Positions 40,564 to 50,163 of a stretch of DNA of 50,256 nt are shown one piece after another. The notes below the pieces were generated by a model. It saw only the letters and a program-made list of their open reading frames with translations, was not told the DNA's origin and did no database searches. Every line of letters starts with the position of its first letter. Position 1 is the first letter of the stretch. The translations under genes were made by a program, and so were the position numbers. Source of the stretch: Streptomyces sp. ISL-96 (GTDB lineage Bacteria > Actinomycetota > Actinomycetes > Streptomycetales > Streptomycetaceae). The stretch lies in NCBI RefSeq assembly GCF_018614035.1, contig NZ_JAGGPA010000014.1, forward strand, positions 1 to 50,256, written 5' to 3'.

Positions 40564-41406
40564 TTACCCGTGGTCGAAAGAGGCTCTTGCGCGGCCAATG
40601 ATCCGCCTTGCCTGCTGCCCATGAACAGCGGCTTCGGCCAGCCAGTCCCACGCGCGGCCGTACAACTGGATCGTGTCTTCGTCGTCGAGCCACATCTCCG
40701 TGCCCAGGGTCTCGACGATGACCAACCGCTGGTCGTAGATCCAGAAGCCGTGAGTCGGGGCTCGGCGCAACTGGGCGCCGAGCGGGATGATGCCGAGCTC
40801 GATGGTGTCGAGGCCGATCAAGCTGACGAGCCGATCAAGCTGTGCGGCCATGACCTCGCGGGGGCAGGTGAGGACGTACAGGGCGCCCTCCCACACGAGG
40901 AAGCGGAAGCGGCGGCCAGACTCGTACAGGGACCCTTGGCGGCGGATGCGGGCCCGCACTGACTCCTCGATGTCCCTGGGGACCTGCCGGAACTCGGCGT
41001 TCGCTTCGAATGTGGCGCGGGCGTATGGGGCCGTCTGGAACAGCCCTGGGATCCGCGCGACTTCAAGGCCCCGGATGGTCTGCGTGGCTGCCGTCTCCAC
41101 GATCCCCAGTTCCTGCCGGGCACGGTGACCACCCGCCAGTTGCCTACGCCACGAACGGTACTGCGTCTCAAGCCCAGCCAGTCGGCCCTTGAGCTCTCCT
41201 GCCAGATCCGGCCGTCCGACCGCGTCGGCCCACAAAGCCAGGTCCGCCGCCGACGGAGTCTGTTTGCCGCTCTCCAGCCGCGACACCTTGGACCGCTGCC
41301 AGCCCAGCCGCTCTGCGATGCCCTTACCGTCCAGACCGGCCTCGGTCCGCAGCTCACGCAGCCGCGCACCAAGGACGACCCTTGCGCTCTGGAAGTCGGT
41401 GCTCAC
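40564..41406 (-). CDS. XRE-family regulator with DUF5753 (island copy)
   Basis: This 280-residue protein has a helix-turn-helix in ARLRELRTEAGLDGKGIAER, continuing LGWQRSKVSRLESGKQTPSA. A DUF5753 domain follows (VARIPGLFQTAPYARATFEA, RFRFLVWEGALYVLTCPREV, GIIPLGAQLRRAPTHGFWIY, WLDDEDTIQLYGRAWDWLAE). The DUF5753 part is probably a ligand or partner-binding module. Its GTG overlaps the stop of the upstream DUF6879 gene (GTGA), so the two form a coupled pair. It is a candidate to bind the GATTGCG repeats flanking the module. Confidence 0.87.
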   Translation of the reverse strand: MSTDFQSARVVLGARLRELRTEAGLDGKGIAERLGWQRSKVSRLESGKQTPSAADLALWADAVGRPDLAGELKGRLAGLETQYRSWRRQLAGGHRARQELGIVETAATQTIRGLEVARIPGLFQTAPYARATFEANAEFRQVPRDIEESVRARIRRQGSLYESGRRFRFLVWEGALYVLTCPREVMAAQLDRLVSLIGLDTIELGIIPLGAQLRRAPTHGFWIYDQRLVIVETLGTEMWLDDEDTIQLYGRAWDWLAEAAVHGQQARRIIGRARASFDHG

Positions 41407-42143
41407 ACGGTGGAACGTACCCGCCCGGCGAACTCTGCGGTACGGACAGCGTGGTGCCAGGCGGCGTCACGCGCTTGGCACGCGGCGAGGACTTCGGCAG
41501 GGTCTTCGGTCATCACGACGCCGAGGGTGGTGTCGTCCTCGTCGAAGACGAAGCGTACGAGGAGCCGCGAGTCGAAGAGCCAGAAGTCGTGGTCGGGTAG
41601 ACCTAGCCGTACGGCTTCCTTACGGGGCAGGTTGCGGATGTCCTAGCCCGCAGCAACGTTGCTCGGCGCGGTGGCGAGGAGGAACCGTTGCCCCTCGGTC
41701 GGCGGGTTGTCGACGATGCATACGCGCTCGAACCGCCGGCCCTGCGCGGTCGCTCGCTGCACGTTCAGCCGCCACTCATTGAACGGTTCGGTCGCCAAGT
41801 CCTCGCCCGCCCGCCACCGCTGCCACTTCGGACTGTTGCGATCGGAGGCGTAGCCGCGGCGGGTTTCCAGTCGCCATGCGGTGTGCTTGAAGTCCCTGAA
41901 CAGGTGCGCGACTTCCGTGAACGGGACGACCTCGGGTGCACTGCCCTGCGGGGCGAAGCGGGTGAGGAGATCACGTGGCACGATGACGAAGGTCTCCGTC
42001 TCTCTTACGTCACGAAGCTTGGCGAGGTGCTCGGGGTCTGCCACCTTGTCGCCCTGGACGAGGATCTCGCCAGTCTCTTCGACTTCGTACAGCGTGGGGC
42101 AGTCTCCGTCATCACAGGTGGTACCGAGGAACCTGAGCGCCAT
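41403..42143 (-). pseudogene. DUF6879-type protein interrupted by an amber codon
   Basis: The reading frame runs 246 codons from ATG 42143 (RBS GGAGGG) to TGA 41403, interrupted only by TAG at 41645-41643. The N-terminal ~65 residues (MALRFLGTTCDDGDCPTLYE) resemble a short protein usually encoded separately. The rest is DUF6879-like: VAHLFRDFKHTAWRLETRRG, FERVCIVDNPPTEGQRFLLA, NVAAG-stop-DIRNLPRKEAVRLGL, DHDFWLFDSRLLVRFVFDED. Family members have a codon such as GAG at the stop position, one substitution away. The final stop overlaps the XRE start. Either the gene is newly inactivated or the amber is read through at some level. Confidence 0.8.
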
Positions 42144-42206
42144 GTCGCCCTCCATCTGCGCTGGTTGGGGAACAAGGATGCGCCGGATAGCACGCGGCCG
42201 CCCGCT

Positions 42207-42223
42207 GATTGCGGCAGATTGCG
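42207..42223 (-). promoter_or_regulatory. GATTGCG direct repeat, copy B (candidate XRE operator)
   Basis: GATTGCG at 42207-42213 and 42217-42223, same 10-bp period as copy A, 64-80 bp upstream of the DUF6879 gene start. The flanking bases also agree (GC before the first unit; a 3-base S-C-R-type spacer). Confidence 0.5.
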
Positions 42224-42316
42224 GAGCGGGTACGAGCTCCTGCGGTTGCGTGCAATCTGGACGCACGAAAGCGCCCCTGCCCTACCCGAAGGGTGAACAG
42301 GGGGAAACGCTTCTGG

Positions 42317-42342
42317 CGCCCCCTGGCGACCGGAGGGGGGCG
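42317..42342 (+). terminator. GC-rich hairpin upstream of the small Cys/His gene
   Basis: CGCCCCCT (42317-42324) pairs with AGGGGGGCG (42334-42342), one bulged G, loop of 9 bases. It lies in the 296-bp gap between the divergent DUF6879 and Cys/His genes. Role as terminator or attenuator is uncertain. Confidence 0.4.
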
Positions 42343-42439
42343 TTGTGCACCGGTTGGGGGAGTGGTGCGCCTTCCGGCTGCGGCGTAGGACCCGTAACCC
42401 TGGACTGGTTCGCACGACAGGCGAGGCCAAGGGGGAATC

Positions 42440-42616
42440 GTGGCTCGTACGCAGTCCAGGTGTGGAGCGCTGACGGAGAAGGGGACACGGTGCCGGCGGC
42501 TGGCGATGGTGGACGCATCGCGGTGCGATCTGCACCGCGGCGACTGGTCCTCGTACACCGTCCAGAGGCGCAAGGAAGCCGAGCGGAAAGCGAAGGGGCG
42601 GTGGAGGTGCGAGTGA
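42440..42616 (+). CDS. 58-residue Cys/His-motif protein (DUF5763-like zinc binder)
   Basis: GTG at 42440 follows AGGGGG with a 4-base spacing and starts a 58-codon frame. The protein begins VARTQSRCGALTEKGTRCRR, then LAMVDASRCDLHRGDW, then a basic helix QRRKEAERKAKGRWRCE. The C-x9-C-x10-C-x2-H spacing with a KGTRC core matches a small zinc-binding pattern found in phage and mobile-element proteins (DUF5763-like). It is probably nucleic-acid or protein binding. It is the last recognisable gene of the island before rpiR. Being shorter than common cutoffs, it is easily missed. Confidence 0.65.
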   Translation: MARTQSRCGALTEKGTRCRRLAMVDASRCDLHRGDWSSYTVQRRKEAERKAKGRWRCE

Positions 42617-42746
42617 CAGCGGTCTGAGCGAAACGTCGGTGCTGCCGCAGGAAACACCTGGTGAAAGGCTGACCGTGACGGTTTCCGTGGGGGGTGCGGG
42701 CGGTCGGCTATGTTGAGCGTCAGTGGGACGAGAGGGAGGCACACCG

Positions 42747-43673
42747 GTGCCATCACATCAGCAGGCACGCGCACAGGCGTCTGCGATTACGCGTGGAAAG
42801 CAGGCTCCGGAAGGGGACGGATCCCCGGAGGGATCTCCTGCGGACCGCGTGCGCGCGCTGTTCGGTGGGCACCGGCTTTCCCCCGCCCAGCGGCGTATCG
42901 CCCAGTACATCATCGATCACCTCACCGAGGCCGCGTTCCTGTCCATCACCGACCTGGCGGAGCGGGTCGGGGTGAGCCAGCCGTCCGTGACGCGCTTCGC
43001 GTCGTCGTTGGGGTTCAGCGGGTTCCCCGCGCTCCGTGAGGCTCTGCAGCCCATCGCGCTCAGCTCCGTCTCCGGTTCGCGGGAGGAAATCCGGCGCAAC
43101 GAGCTTCAGGCAGCCGTCGATGCCGAGATCGAGAACCTGGAGAGCCTGCGGCGCACCCTTGCCGACCCCGGGCGGGTCCTCGACGTGGGGCGCGAGCTCG
43201 CCCGGTCGATGCCTCTGACGGTTCTGGGGCTGCGGATCTCCGTGTCTTTGGCCGAGTACTTCGCCTACGCGGCCCGTCGTATCCATCCCGACGTACGCCT
43301 GGTGACCCGCGGCGGAAGCGTCGCCTACGACGCGCTGCTCCAGTCGCGGGAGGCCGGCGGGACGTGGGTGGTGGCGTTCGCGATGCCGCGGCATGCCAAC
43401 GAGACGCTGGCGGCGATGCAGGCCGCCCGCAGCACGGGGCTGCGCGTCGCGCTGATCACCGATCTGACGCTCGGGTCCCTCGTGGACGAGGCCGACGTGG
43501 CGCTCACCGCCCGCACCGGATCCCGTCTCGTCTTCGACTCCTATTCGGCGCCGGGGGTCCTGTCCTGCGCCGTCCTCCAAGCCATGGCCGACGCCGACCC
43601 CGTGCGCACCCAGGCGCGGCTGGAGGGGTACGAGCAGGTCGCGGACCAGCACAAGTTCTTTCTCGACGACTGA
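42747..43673 (+). CDS. RpiR/MurR-family transcriptional regulator with SIS domain
   Basis: This 308-residue protein has an HTH_6 domain (LSPAQRRIAQYIIDHLTEAA, LSITDLAERVGVSQPSVTRFASSLGFSGF). A SIS sugar-phosphate-binding domain follows (LTVLGLRISVSLAEYFAYAA, WVVAFAMPRHANETLAAMQA, GLRVALITDLTLGSLVDEAD). The RpiR family senses phosphosugars and controls sugar or amino-sugar metabolism. GTG 42747 has GGGAGG about 7-9 bases upstream. No sugar operon lies beside it, but a strong palindrome lies 44 bp beyond the stop and may be its operator. Confidence 0.9.
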   Translation: MPSHQQARAQASAITRGKQAPEGDGSPEGSPADRVRALFGGHRLSPAQRRIAQYIIDHLTEAAFLSITDLAERVGVSQPSVTRFASSLGFSGFPALREALQPIALSSVSGSREEIRRNELQAAVDAEIENLESLRRTLADPGRVLDVGRELARSMPLTVLGLRISVSLAEYFAYAARRIHPDVRLVTRGGSVAYDALLQSREAGGTWVVAFAMPRHANETLAAMQAARSTGLRVALITDLTLGSLVDEADVALTARTGSRLVFDSYSAPGVLSCAVLQAMADADPVRTQARLEGYEQVADQHKFFLDD

Positions 43674-43716
43674 GACGCCCGTCTGTTCCATGGTTACGGA
43701 GCGTCCTTTCATCGCA

Positions 43717-43763
43717 CGCAGGGTATGAATTTTTTCATACCCTTGCGTACTCGGCGGTATATA
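43717..43763 (+). promoter_or_regulatory. perfect palindrome overlapping an AT-rich promoter
   Basis: GGGTATGAA-TTTT-TTCATACCC (43721-43742) is a perfect 9-bp dyad. It extends to CGCA/TGCG at 43717 and 43747 with one bulged T. TTCATA (43734-43739) and TATATA (43758-43763) are 18 bases apart and could be -35 and -10. TGAA-n-TTCA dyads are typical of RpiR-family operators. The alternative is a terminator for rpiR, though the T-run is inside the loop. Confidence 0.5.
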
Positions 43764-43988
43764 TGTTTACTGCCTGTGGCTGTCACAGCCCTTGCACGTC
43801 ACATCAGTGGATACCCATGAGCGGCGCACTCCTCCTCACGTCGCCCACGGGTGTTCTCTCCGGGTAGTCCGCTTTCCTCGGCGGACGGCCCCTTGGCGGT
43901 CCCGGTCTACCCCTGGGCCGGGACCGCCCACATATCTCCGCGGCACCCCGCGAACAGAGCCCGTCCACCACCCGCCGGAGCGACGACG
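43764..43988 (+). other. long leader with 16-codon upstream ORF
   Basis: If transcription begins near 43770, the mRNA leader before the next gene is about 220 nt. It contains a short frame 43817-43867 encoding MSGALLLTSPTGVLSG, with no clear ribosome site. The sequence after it has GC-rich inverted segments such as CCGCTTTCC-TCGG-CGGAC. It could be a regulatory leader or simply spacer. Confidence 0.3.
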
Positions 43989-44357
43989 ATGTCCCAGACC
44001 CTCTCCACGCTCAGCCCGGACTGGCCGTGTCAGGTCAAGGCCCCGGGCAGCCACGACTGGGAGCGCACGGCGGCCCGTTGGCTGCGGGACCTCCTGCCGG
44101 CCCGCTACGCCGGATACTCGACGCTCACCCGCCACCCCGTCCTCCTCGCCCGCCACGCGCAGCTCCAGGTCGAGCACGAGATCCGCGCCGTCCGGGTGGC
44201 GCTGCGTACCTGCCGCGCCGAGCTGCCCACCCTCGGAGTCTCCGAATCGGTCATCGAGGGCACCATCAGGCTCTACGCCGTCGAGCTGGAACAGCTCAAC
44301 CGGCTCGCCCGCGCCGTCCGGCTCATCACCGAAGCGCTCCTCGCCGGCAACCGCTGA
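43989..44357 (+). CDS. hypothetical small alpha-helical protein
   Basis: This 122-residue protein has no recognised family. N-terminal MSQTLSTLSPDWPCQVKAPG is followed by SHDWERTAARWLRDLLPARY. Three long helices come next (HAQLQVEHEIRAVRVALRTC, EGTIRLYAVELEQLNRLARA). The WPCQVKAPGSHDWERTAARWLRDLLPARYA opening appears in other streptomycete hypotheticals as far as I recall. ATG 43989 has GGAG 8 bases upstream. A DUF2277 gene follows after 19 bp. Confidence 0.65.
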   Translation: MSQTLSTLSPDWPCQVKAPGSHDWERTAARWLRDLLPARYAGYSTLTRHPVLLARHAQLQVEHEIRAVRVALRTCRAELPTLGVSESVIEGTIRLYAVELEQLNRLARAVRLITEALLAGNR

Positions 44358-44376
44358 CCGGCGATACCGTCGTTGT

Positions 44377-44622
44377 ATGTGCCGCAGCATCAAGACGCTC
44401 CGTCCGCCCGTCCTCCCCGAAGAGGCCACCGACGAGGACATCCGCGCGGCTGCCTTGCAGTACGTACGCAAGGTCTCCGGGTTCCGGGTGCCCGCCGCTC
44501 ACAACCGTGAGGTCTTCGACCAGGCCGTCGACGAAGTTGCCGAGGCGACCCGCAAACTCCTCGCCGGTATCGAGGTGCGAGGGGGAGGAAGAGGGGGACC
44601 TGTGGTTACGCAGGAGGCTTAA
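44377..44622 (+). CDS. DUF2277 family protein
   Basis: This 81-residue protein begins MCRSIKTLRPPVLPEEATDE and continues DIRAAALQYVRKVSGFRVPA and HNREVFDQAVDEVAEATRKL, the DUF2277 signature. The C-terminal ~12 residues (GGGRGGPVVTQEA) are extra and low complexity. GATACC about 14 bases upstream may be a -10, implying a short or absent leader. It overlaps the convergent DedA gene by 4 bp. Function is unknown. Confidence 0.82.
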   Translation: MCRSIKTLRPPVLPEEATDEDIRAAALQYVRKVSGFRVPAAHNREVFDQAVDEVAEATRKLLAGIEVRGGGRGGPVVTQEA

Positions 44623-45260
44623 AGCGTGACTGTTGCCGGCGTCGCCGCTACCGGACGGCGTACGAACAGGGCCGCCAGCGAGCCCGCCGCGAACAGCGCC
44701 AGCAGCGACACCGCCGCGCCCAGCCAGGACGCGCCCAGCCACTGCGCGCCGAAGTAGCCCAGCCCCACGCTGTAGCCGGCCCACGCCATGCCCGCCAGGA
44801 CCGACCACGGCAGGAACTCCCGCACCTTGCGGTGCGCGGCTCCCGCGCCCAGCGAGACCACGGAGCGGCCCGCCGGGGCGAAGCGGGCGATGACGACGAG
44901 GATGCCGCCGCCGCGGCTGAGCGCGGTGCCGAGACGTTCCTGCGCGGTGGTCAGGCGGCGTGAGCGGGCGATGGCCCGGTCGAGGCGTTCGCCGCCGCGC
45001 CAGGCCAGCCGGTACGCCACGAAGTCACCCAGTACGGACGCGGTGGTCGCGCACGCCAGCAGCGCGAGGATGTCGGGCACCTGGTGCGCGACCTGGCCGG
45101 CGGCGACGACGGTGGTGGAGCCCGCCGCGGCGGCGGTGGCCGCCGTGATCACCAGTACCCCGCTGGGGAGGACCGGCAGGAAAACGTCCATGACGACGGA
45201 GACCGCGACCACAACGTAGATCCATGGGCTGCCGGTCAGCGCCCCCACACTTTCGAACAA
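44619..45260 (-). CDS. DedA-family (VTT domain) membrane protein
   Basis: This 213-residue protein has a SNARE-associated/VTT fold. MDVFLPVLPSGVLVITAATA forms the first re-entrant region and CATTASVLGDFVAYRLAWRG includes the conserved G-x3-Y segment. ARFAPAGRSVVSLGAGAAH has the R-F/R-P/A-G-R motif of the second half. DedA proteins act in membrane lipid scrambling, proton-motive-force homeostasis and envelope stress. The proposed TTG start at 45260 follows GGGAG by 5 bases; GTG codons a few residues inside are alternatives. A palindrome GGCTGTACAGCC (45315-45326) lies ~55 bp upstream. Confidence 0.83.
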   Translation of the reverse strand: MFESVGALTGSPWIYVVVAVSVVMDVFLPVLPSGVLVITAATAAAAGSTTVVAAGQVAHQVPDILALLACATTASVLGDFVAYRLAWRGGERLDRAIARSRRLTTAQERLGTALSRGGGILVVIARFAPAGRSVVSLGAGAAHRKVREFLPWSVLAGMAWAGYSVGLGYFGAQWLGASWLGAAVSLLALFAAGSLAALFVRRPVAATPATVTL

Positions 45261-45443
45261 CGTGACTCCCCGGTTCGTGACAACGCCGCGACGTCGCAGG
45301 GGAGCGGCAGGGGCGGCTGTACAGCCATACAGCGTACGCCTGCGATATCGGCGGAGATCGTCAGGGGCGCGACGATGTTGGACATGTCACGTTCAAGGGG
45401 TTTTCGGGAATACGGGTGGGAACAGGGGGCCGTAAAGCCCCGC

Positions 45444-47390
45444 TCAGGTCGGTGTCCGGTTCGTCTGTGGCGCGCCGATTGCCGCCGTCGTACGTACCTT
45501 CACCGCCGCCCGCAGCGCCGCGCGCGCCACCGCGTCCGCGTCCGTCAGCGTCACCGAGTCCACCCCGGGCCTCGCGCCCGCCGCCGTCACCCAGTGCACG
45601 CCCTCCGTGGGCACTCCGAACGCGAAACGGCGCAGGTGCGGCCGCCCCTGACTGTCTATCAGGTGGTACGGGCGGCGCGTGACGTCCAAGCCGCCCGTCT
45701 CGTAACCGTCAACCGTGTGCGGGCGGCACTGGCCGGTCTTCAGGAGCCGTGCGAGGAGTTCGTCCGCCGTACGCCGCAGATCGGGCTCCGGCAGCCGCGC
45801 CTCGATGAGGGTCGTGGCCGAGACCTCGGAACCGGGTATGTCGGGGGAGGCGGCGATGAAGGCGTCGCTCGACGTTTCCACCGTCATGCGCGGGCCTATG
45901 ACGTGCAGCACGCCCGCCTCTATCAGCGCCGTCATCTCCTCGATCCGCCTGCGCGGCGGGCCGATCGAGAGAAAGGCGTTCAGCGGCGTGTACCAGCGGT
46001 CGAGGTGGTCGCGGCGCGACGCGCCCGGCAGACCGGCGTGGTCCACGATCTGCCGCAGCTCGTTGCGCAGGTCGCGCAGTACGTCGAGGGCGGCCTTGCG
46101 CGGGCCCGCGACGTTCCCGAGCGCCGCGTGCGCCGCGTCCCGCCGCAGGTGGCGCAGCAGCCAGGCGCGGTGGTCCGCCGGGTCACGGAAGGTCTGGCCG
46201 GTGTACGGGCGGGCCGTCACGTCCCAGCACCAGCGCTCCTCGTGCGGCACGCCGAACTCGGCGAGTACGTCCGCCTCTTGGGCACTGCGGTGCGCGGTCG
46301 CGAGGAAGCGGACGCGAAAGCCCTCGCGTCGCGACGTGGCCTGCGTGCCCAGCAGCGTCTCGTAGTAGACGGTCTCCACCTCCTTCGCGACCAGCGGCCA
46401 TATCTCGGCCAGGAAGTCGGGCGGATCGCCCGCGTCCGCGCGGGCGCGGAAGGCCGCGATCACGCCGGGCGTGAGGAGCAGCGGCTGGTGCCTGCCGTAC
46501 GGGCCCTTCGCGTTGTCGCCGCGCGCCTGGTGCGGTACGCCGCGCCGCGACCCCGCGTACAGCAGCGGCTCGCGGCCCGACGGGTGGTAGACGAGGCCGC
46601 CGCCGGGGGCGCGGGTGAAGGTGCCGCCGCGCCCTGCGGTCAGCAGCGCCATGTGGTCGAAGAAGTTGAGGCCGAGACCGCGCAGCAGGACCGTTTCGCC
46701 GGGGGCCAGGGCGGAGAGATCGAGGTCGGCGGGGTTCGCGGGCGGCAGGTGGCGCAGGCCGTGGCGGGCGGCGTAGGAGGCGAGGTGCGAGTCCGACTGG
46801 TCCGGGTGCACCGGCAGATGGCCCTGGGCGAGGACGACCGCGCTCAGCCCGGTGAGCGTCTCGCCGTTGTCGAGGGCGAGGGTCTGGGTGGAGTCCGGCC
46901 GGCCGTCGTGGGCGTCCTGGAGGCTTACGGCGCGTGCCTGATGCACCCGTACGGTGACCGATTCCGGTGCGCAGCCCACCACTTGGCGGAACACCCACTC
47001 CAGGTAGCGGCCGTAGCAGGCGCGGGTCGGGTAGTCGTCGGGACCGAGCGGTGCGTGGGGACCGAGCGGTGCGTCGGCGCCGAGCGGTGCGTCGGCGCTG
47101 TGCGAGGCCGCCCACTCGTACAGGCTCGGCCCCGGGCGTATCGGGCCCTCGCAGGCGACGCTCGCGTCCGTGAAGAGCGTGACCTGCGAGGCGACCGTGT
47201 TCATCAGCAGCTCGGCGGGCTGTCCGGTACGCCACACCCGGCCCGCCCCCGGCGGTGCGGGGTCGACGACATGCACCGTCAGCCTGGTGTCCGGTGCCAG
47301 GGCGGGCACGGAGGCGCAGAGCCTTTCGAGCACGCTGGTGCCGCGGGGGCCGGCGCCCACGACAGCGAGGGCTTGGTGCACTGCGGACAA
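45444..47390 (-). CDS. FAD/NAD(P)-binding oxidoreductase (NAD_binding_9)
   Basis: This 648-residue protein has an N-terminal Rossmann motif ALAVVGAGPRGTSVLERLCA. RVWRTGQPAELLMNTVASQV, LSAVVLAQGHLPVHPDQSD and LLRGLGLNFFDHMALLTAGR follow, diagnostic of this large uncharacterised actinobacterial family. The C-terminal half carries IVDHAGLPGASRRDHLDRWY and QGRPHLRRFAFGVPTEGVHW. Substrate unknown. A short tandem duplication gives ADAPLGADAPLGPHAPLGPD, encoded by three 18-bp units near 47039-47098. The start is TTG 47390 or GTG 47381; neither has a strong ribosome site. Confidence 0.8.
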   Translation of the reverse strand: MSAVHQALAVVGAGPRGTSVLERLCASVPALAPDTRLTVHVVDPAPPGAGRVWRTGQPAELLMNTVASQVTLFTDASVACEGPIRPGPSLYEWAASHSADAPLGADAPLGPHAPLGPDDYPTRACYGRYLEWVFRQVVGCAPESVTVRVHQARAVSLQDAHDGRPDSTQTLALDNGETLTGLSAVVLAQGHLPVHPDQSDSHLASYAARHGLRHLPPANPADLDLSALAPGETVLLRGLGLNFFDHMALLTAGRGGTFTRAPGGGLVYHPSGREPLLYAGSRRGVPHQARGDNAKGPYGRHQPLLLTPGVIAAFRARADAGDPPDFLAEIWPLVAKEVETVYYETLLGTQATSRREGFRVRFLATAHRSAQEADVLAEFGVPHEERWCWDVTARPYTGQTFRDPADHRAWLLRHLRRDAAHAALGNVAGPRKAALDVLRDLRNELRQIVDHAGLPGASRRDHLDRWYTPLNAFLSIGPPRRRIEEMTALIEAGVLHVIGPRMTVETSSDAFIAASPDIPGSEVSATTLIEARLPEPDLRRTADELLARLLKTGQCRPHTVDGYETGGLDVTRRPYHLIDSQGRPHLRRFAFGVPTEGVHWVTAAGARPGVDSVTLTDADAVARAALRAAVKVRTTAAIGAPQTNRTPT

Positions 47391-47566
47391 AGCGGTGACT
47401 CCCGGGGCGAGCGTGGTGTGGGGGGCGCTGGAAGCGGAGGGTCCGCATCATCATGCCGGTGGAGTGCGGGAAGTCGTAGCCCTGCTGTGCAGGATCTCCG
47501 CCGCTGTGGGAAGGATCACGGTGGGTGACCACCGGGGGTGCGGGGCTCTGCCCCGGAGTCCGGCTC

Positions 47567-49267
<1,701 letters not shown>

Positions 49268-49340
49268 AAGTCGTCCTCCTCTGTCGCCCCGTACGGTACG
49301 GAACGACAGGGGAGGGTGGCGAGGTTCCTGGTCAGCGGTT

Positions 49341-49997
49341 TCAGCAGTTGTTGAGCACGCCCTGGAGCGCGCTCTTCTCGGCCGGGTCCACGGTCAGGTT
49401 CCAGTGGTGCTTCACATGCACCCACATCCGGGCGTACGTGCAGCGGTAGGTGGTGCGCGGCGGGAGCCATTCCGCCGGGTCGAGGTCGCTCTTGGCCTGG
49501 TTGACGTCGTCGGTGACGGCGATGAGCTGCGGGCGCGTCAGGTCGTTGGCGAAGGACTGCCGCTGCGAGGTCGTCCAGCCGCTCGCGCCGGAGCGCCAGG
49601 CCTCGGCGAGCGCCACGACGTGGTCGATGTCGACGTCGGACGCGGCGCGCCAGGTGGCGCCGTCGTACTCGGAGTACCAACTGCCGCTGACCGCCGCGCA
49701 GCCGGCGTCCTGCTGGACGTTCGTACCGTCGCGCTTGAGGACGACCTCGCGGGTGTTGCAGGCGCCCGACTGGGTGCTCCAGTGCGGGAACAAGTCGCGG
49801 CTGTAACCGGAGGACGAGCCTTCGGCCCGTTCGGTCAGCTGGCCGAGGTACGTGCGGGCGGTGGCGGCGCTCACGGGGGTGGGCGGGGACGCCTGGGCGG
49901 TGGGGGCGGTGAGCAGGACGCTCGTGCCGGTGAGGGCGGCGGAGGCGGCGAGGACGGCTATTCGGCGGGCGGTTCGACGCGCGTAGACACCTGACAT
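49341..49997 (-). CDS. secreted HNH-family nuclease (DUF1524)
   Basis: This 218-residue protein has a signal peptide (YARRTARRIAVLAASAALTG through APTAQA). The mature HNH/DUF1524 region has RDLFPHWSTQSGACNTREVV, the catalytic SDVDIDHVVALAEAW, DVNQAKSDLDPAEWLPP, CTYARMWVHVKHHWNL and a terminal NNC. The DIDHVVAL box supplies the metal-binding Asp/His. Four cysteines suggest disulfides. Secreted HNH enzymes of streptomycetes are thought to scavenge or attack extracellular DNA. The ATG at 49997 gives a standard signal peptide. Confidence 0.88.
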   Translation of the reverse strand: MSGVYARRTARRIAVLAASAALTGTSVLLTAPTAQASPPTPVSAATARTYLGQLTERAEGSSSGYSRDLFPHWSTQSGACNTREVVLKRDGTNVQQDAGCAAVSGSWYSEYDGATWRAASDVDIDHVVALAEAWRSGASGWTTSQRQSFANDLTRPQLIAVTDDVNQAKSDLDPAEWLPPRTTYRCTYARMWVHVKHHWNLTVDPAEKSALQGVLNNC

Positions 49998-50163
49998 GCG
50001 GACTCCTCTGATGTGGGGGGCCTGACCGGATGCCCGTCACCATGCCGGGCTCGGTCATCGTGGCGGCGCCAGATTGCCGGGGGATGGGCGCCAGGTAACA
50101 GCCTGACGACATGAGCACGTCACATCAAGGGTTCTGACATCCCGACACCGTTCCTCCACCGCC

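Larger units (their letters stand above)
38028..42700. other. decayed accessory island next to tRNA-Val
   Basis: The region begins at the tRNA 3' end with an integrase remnant. It continues with an orphan membrane protein, a broken regulator fragment, a pterin dehydratase, an XRE/DUF5753 regulator, an amber-interrupted DUF6879 gene and a small Cys/His protein, ending before the rpiR gene. Several pseudogenes in 4.7 kb contrast with the intact neighbours. I could not find a second copy of the tRNA 3' end that would mark the far boundary, so the right limit is approximate. Confidence 0.55.

Noticed and set aside
41382..41600. 72-codon plus-strand frame opposite the DUF6879 C-terminus
   Set aside because: The minus strand reads a clear DUF6879 continuation there, so the plus-strand frame is a shadow.
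42600..42750. Second att site (tRNA-Val 3' end copy) marking the island's right end
   Set aside because: No stretch resembling CGGTTCGAAACCG or CCGCGCCCACCA was seen between the island and rpiR.
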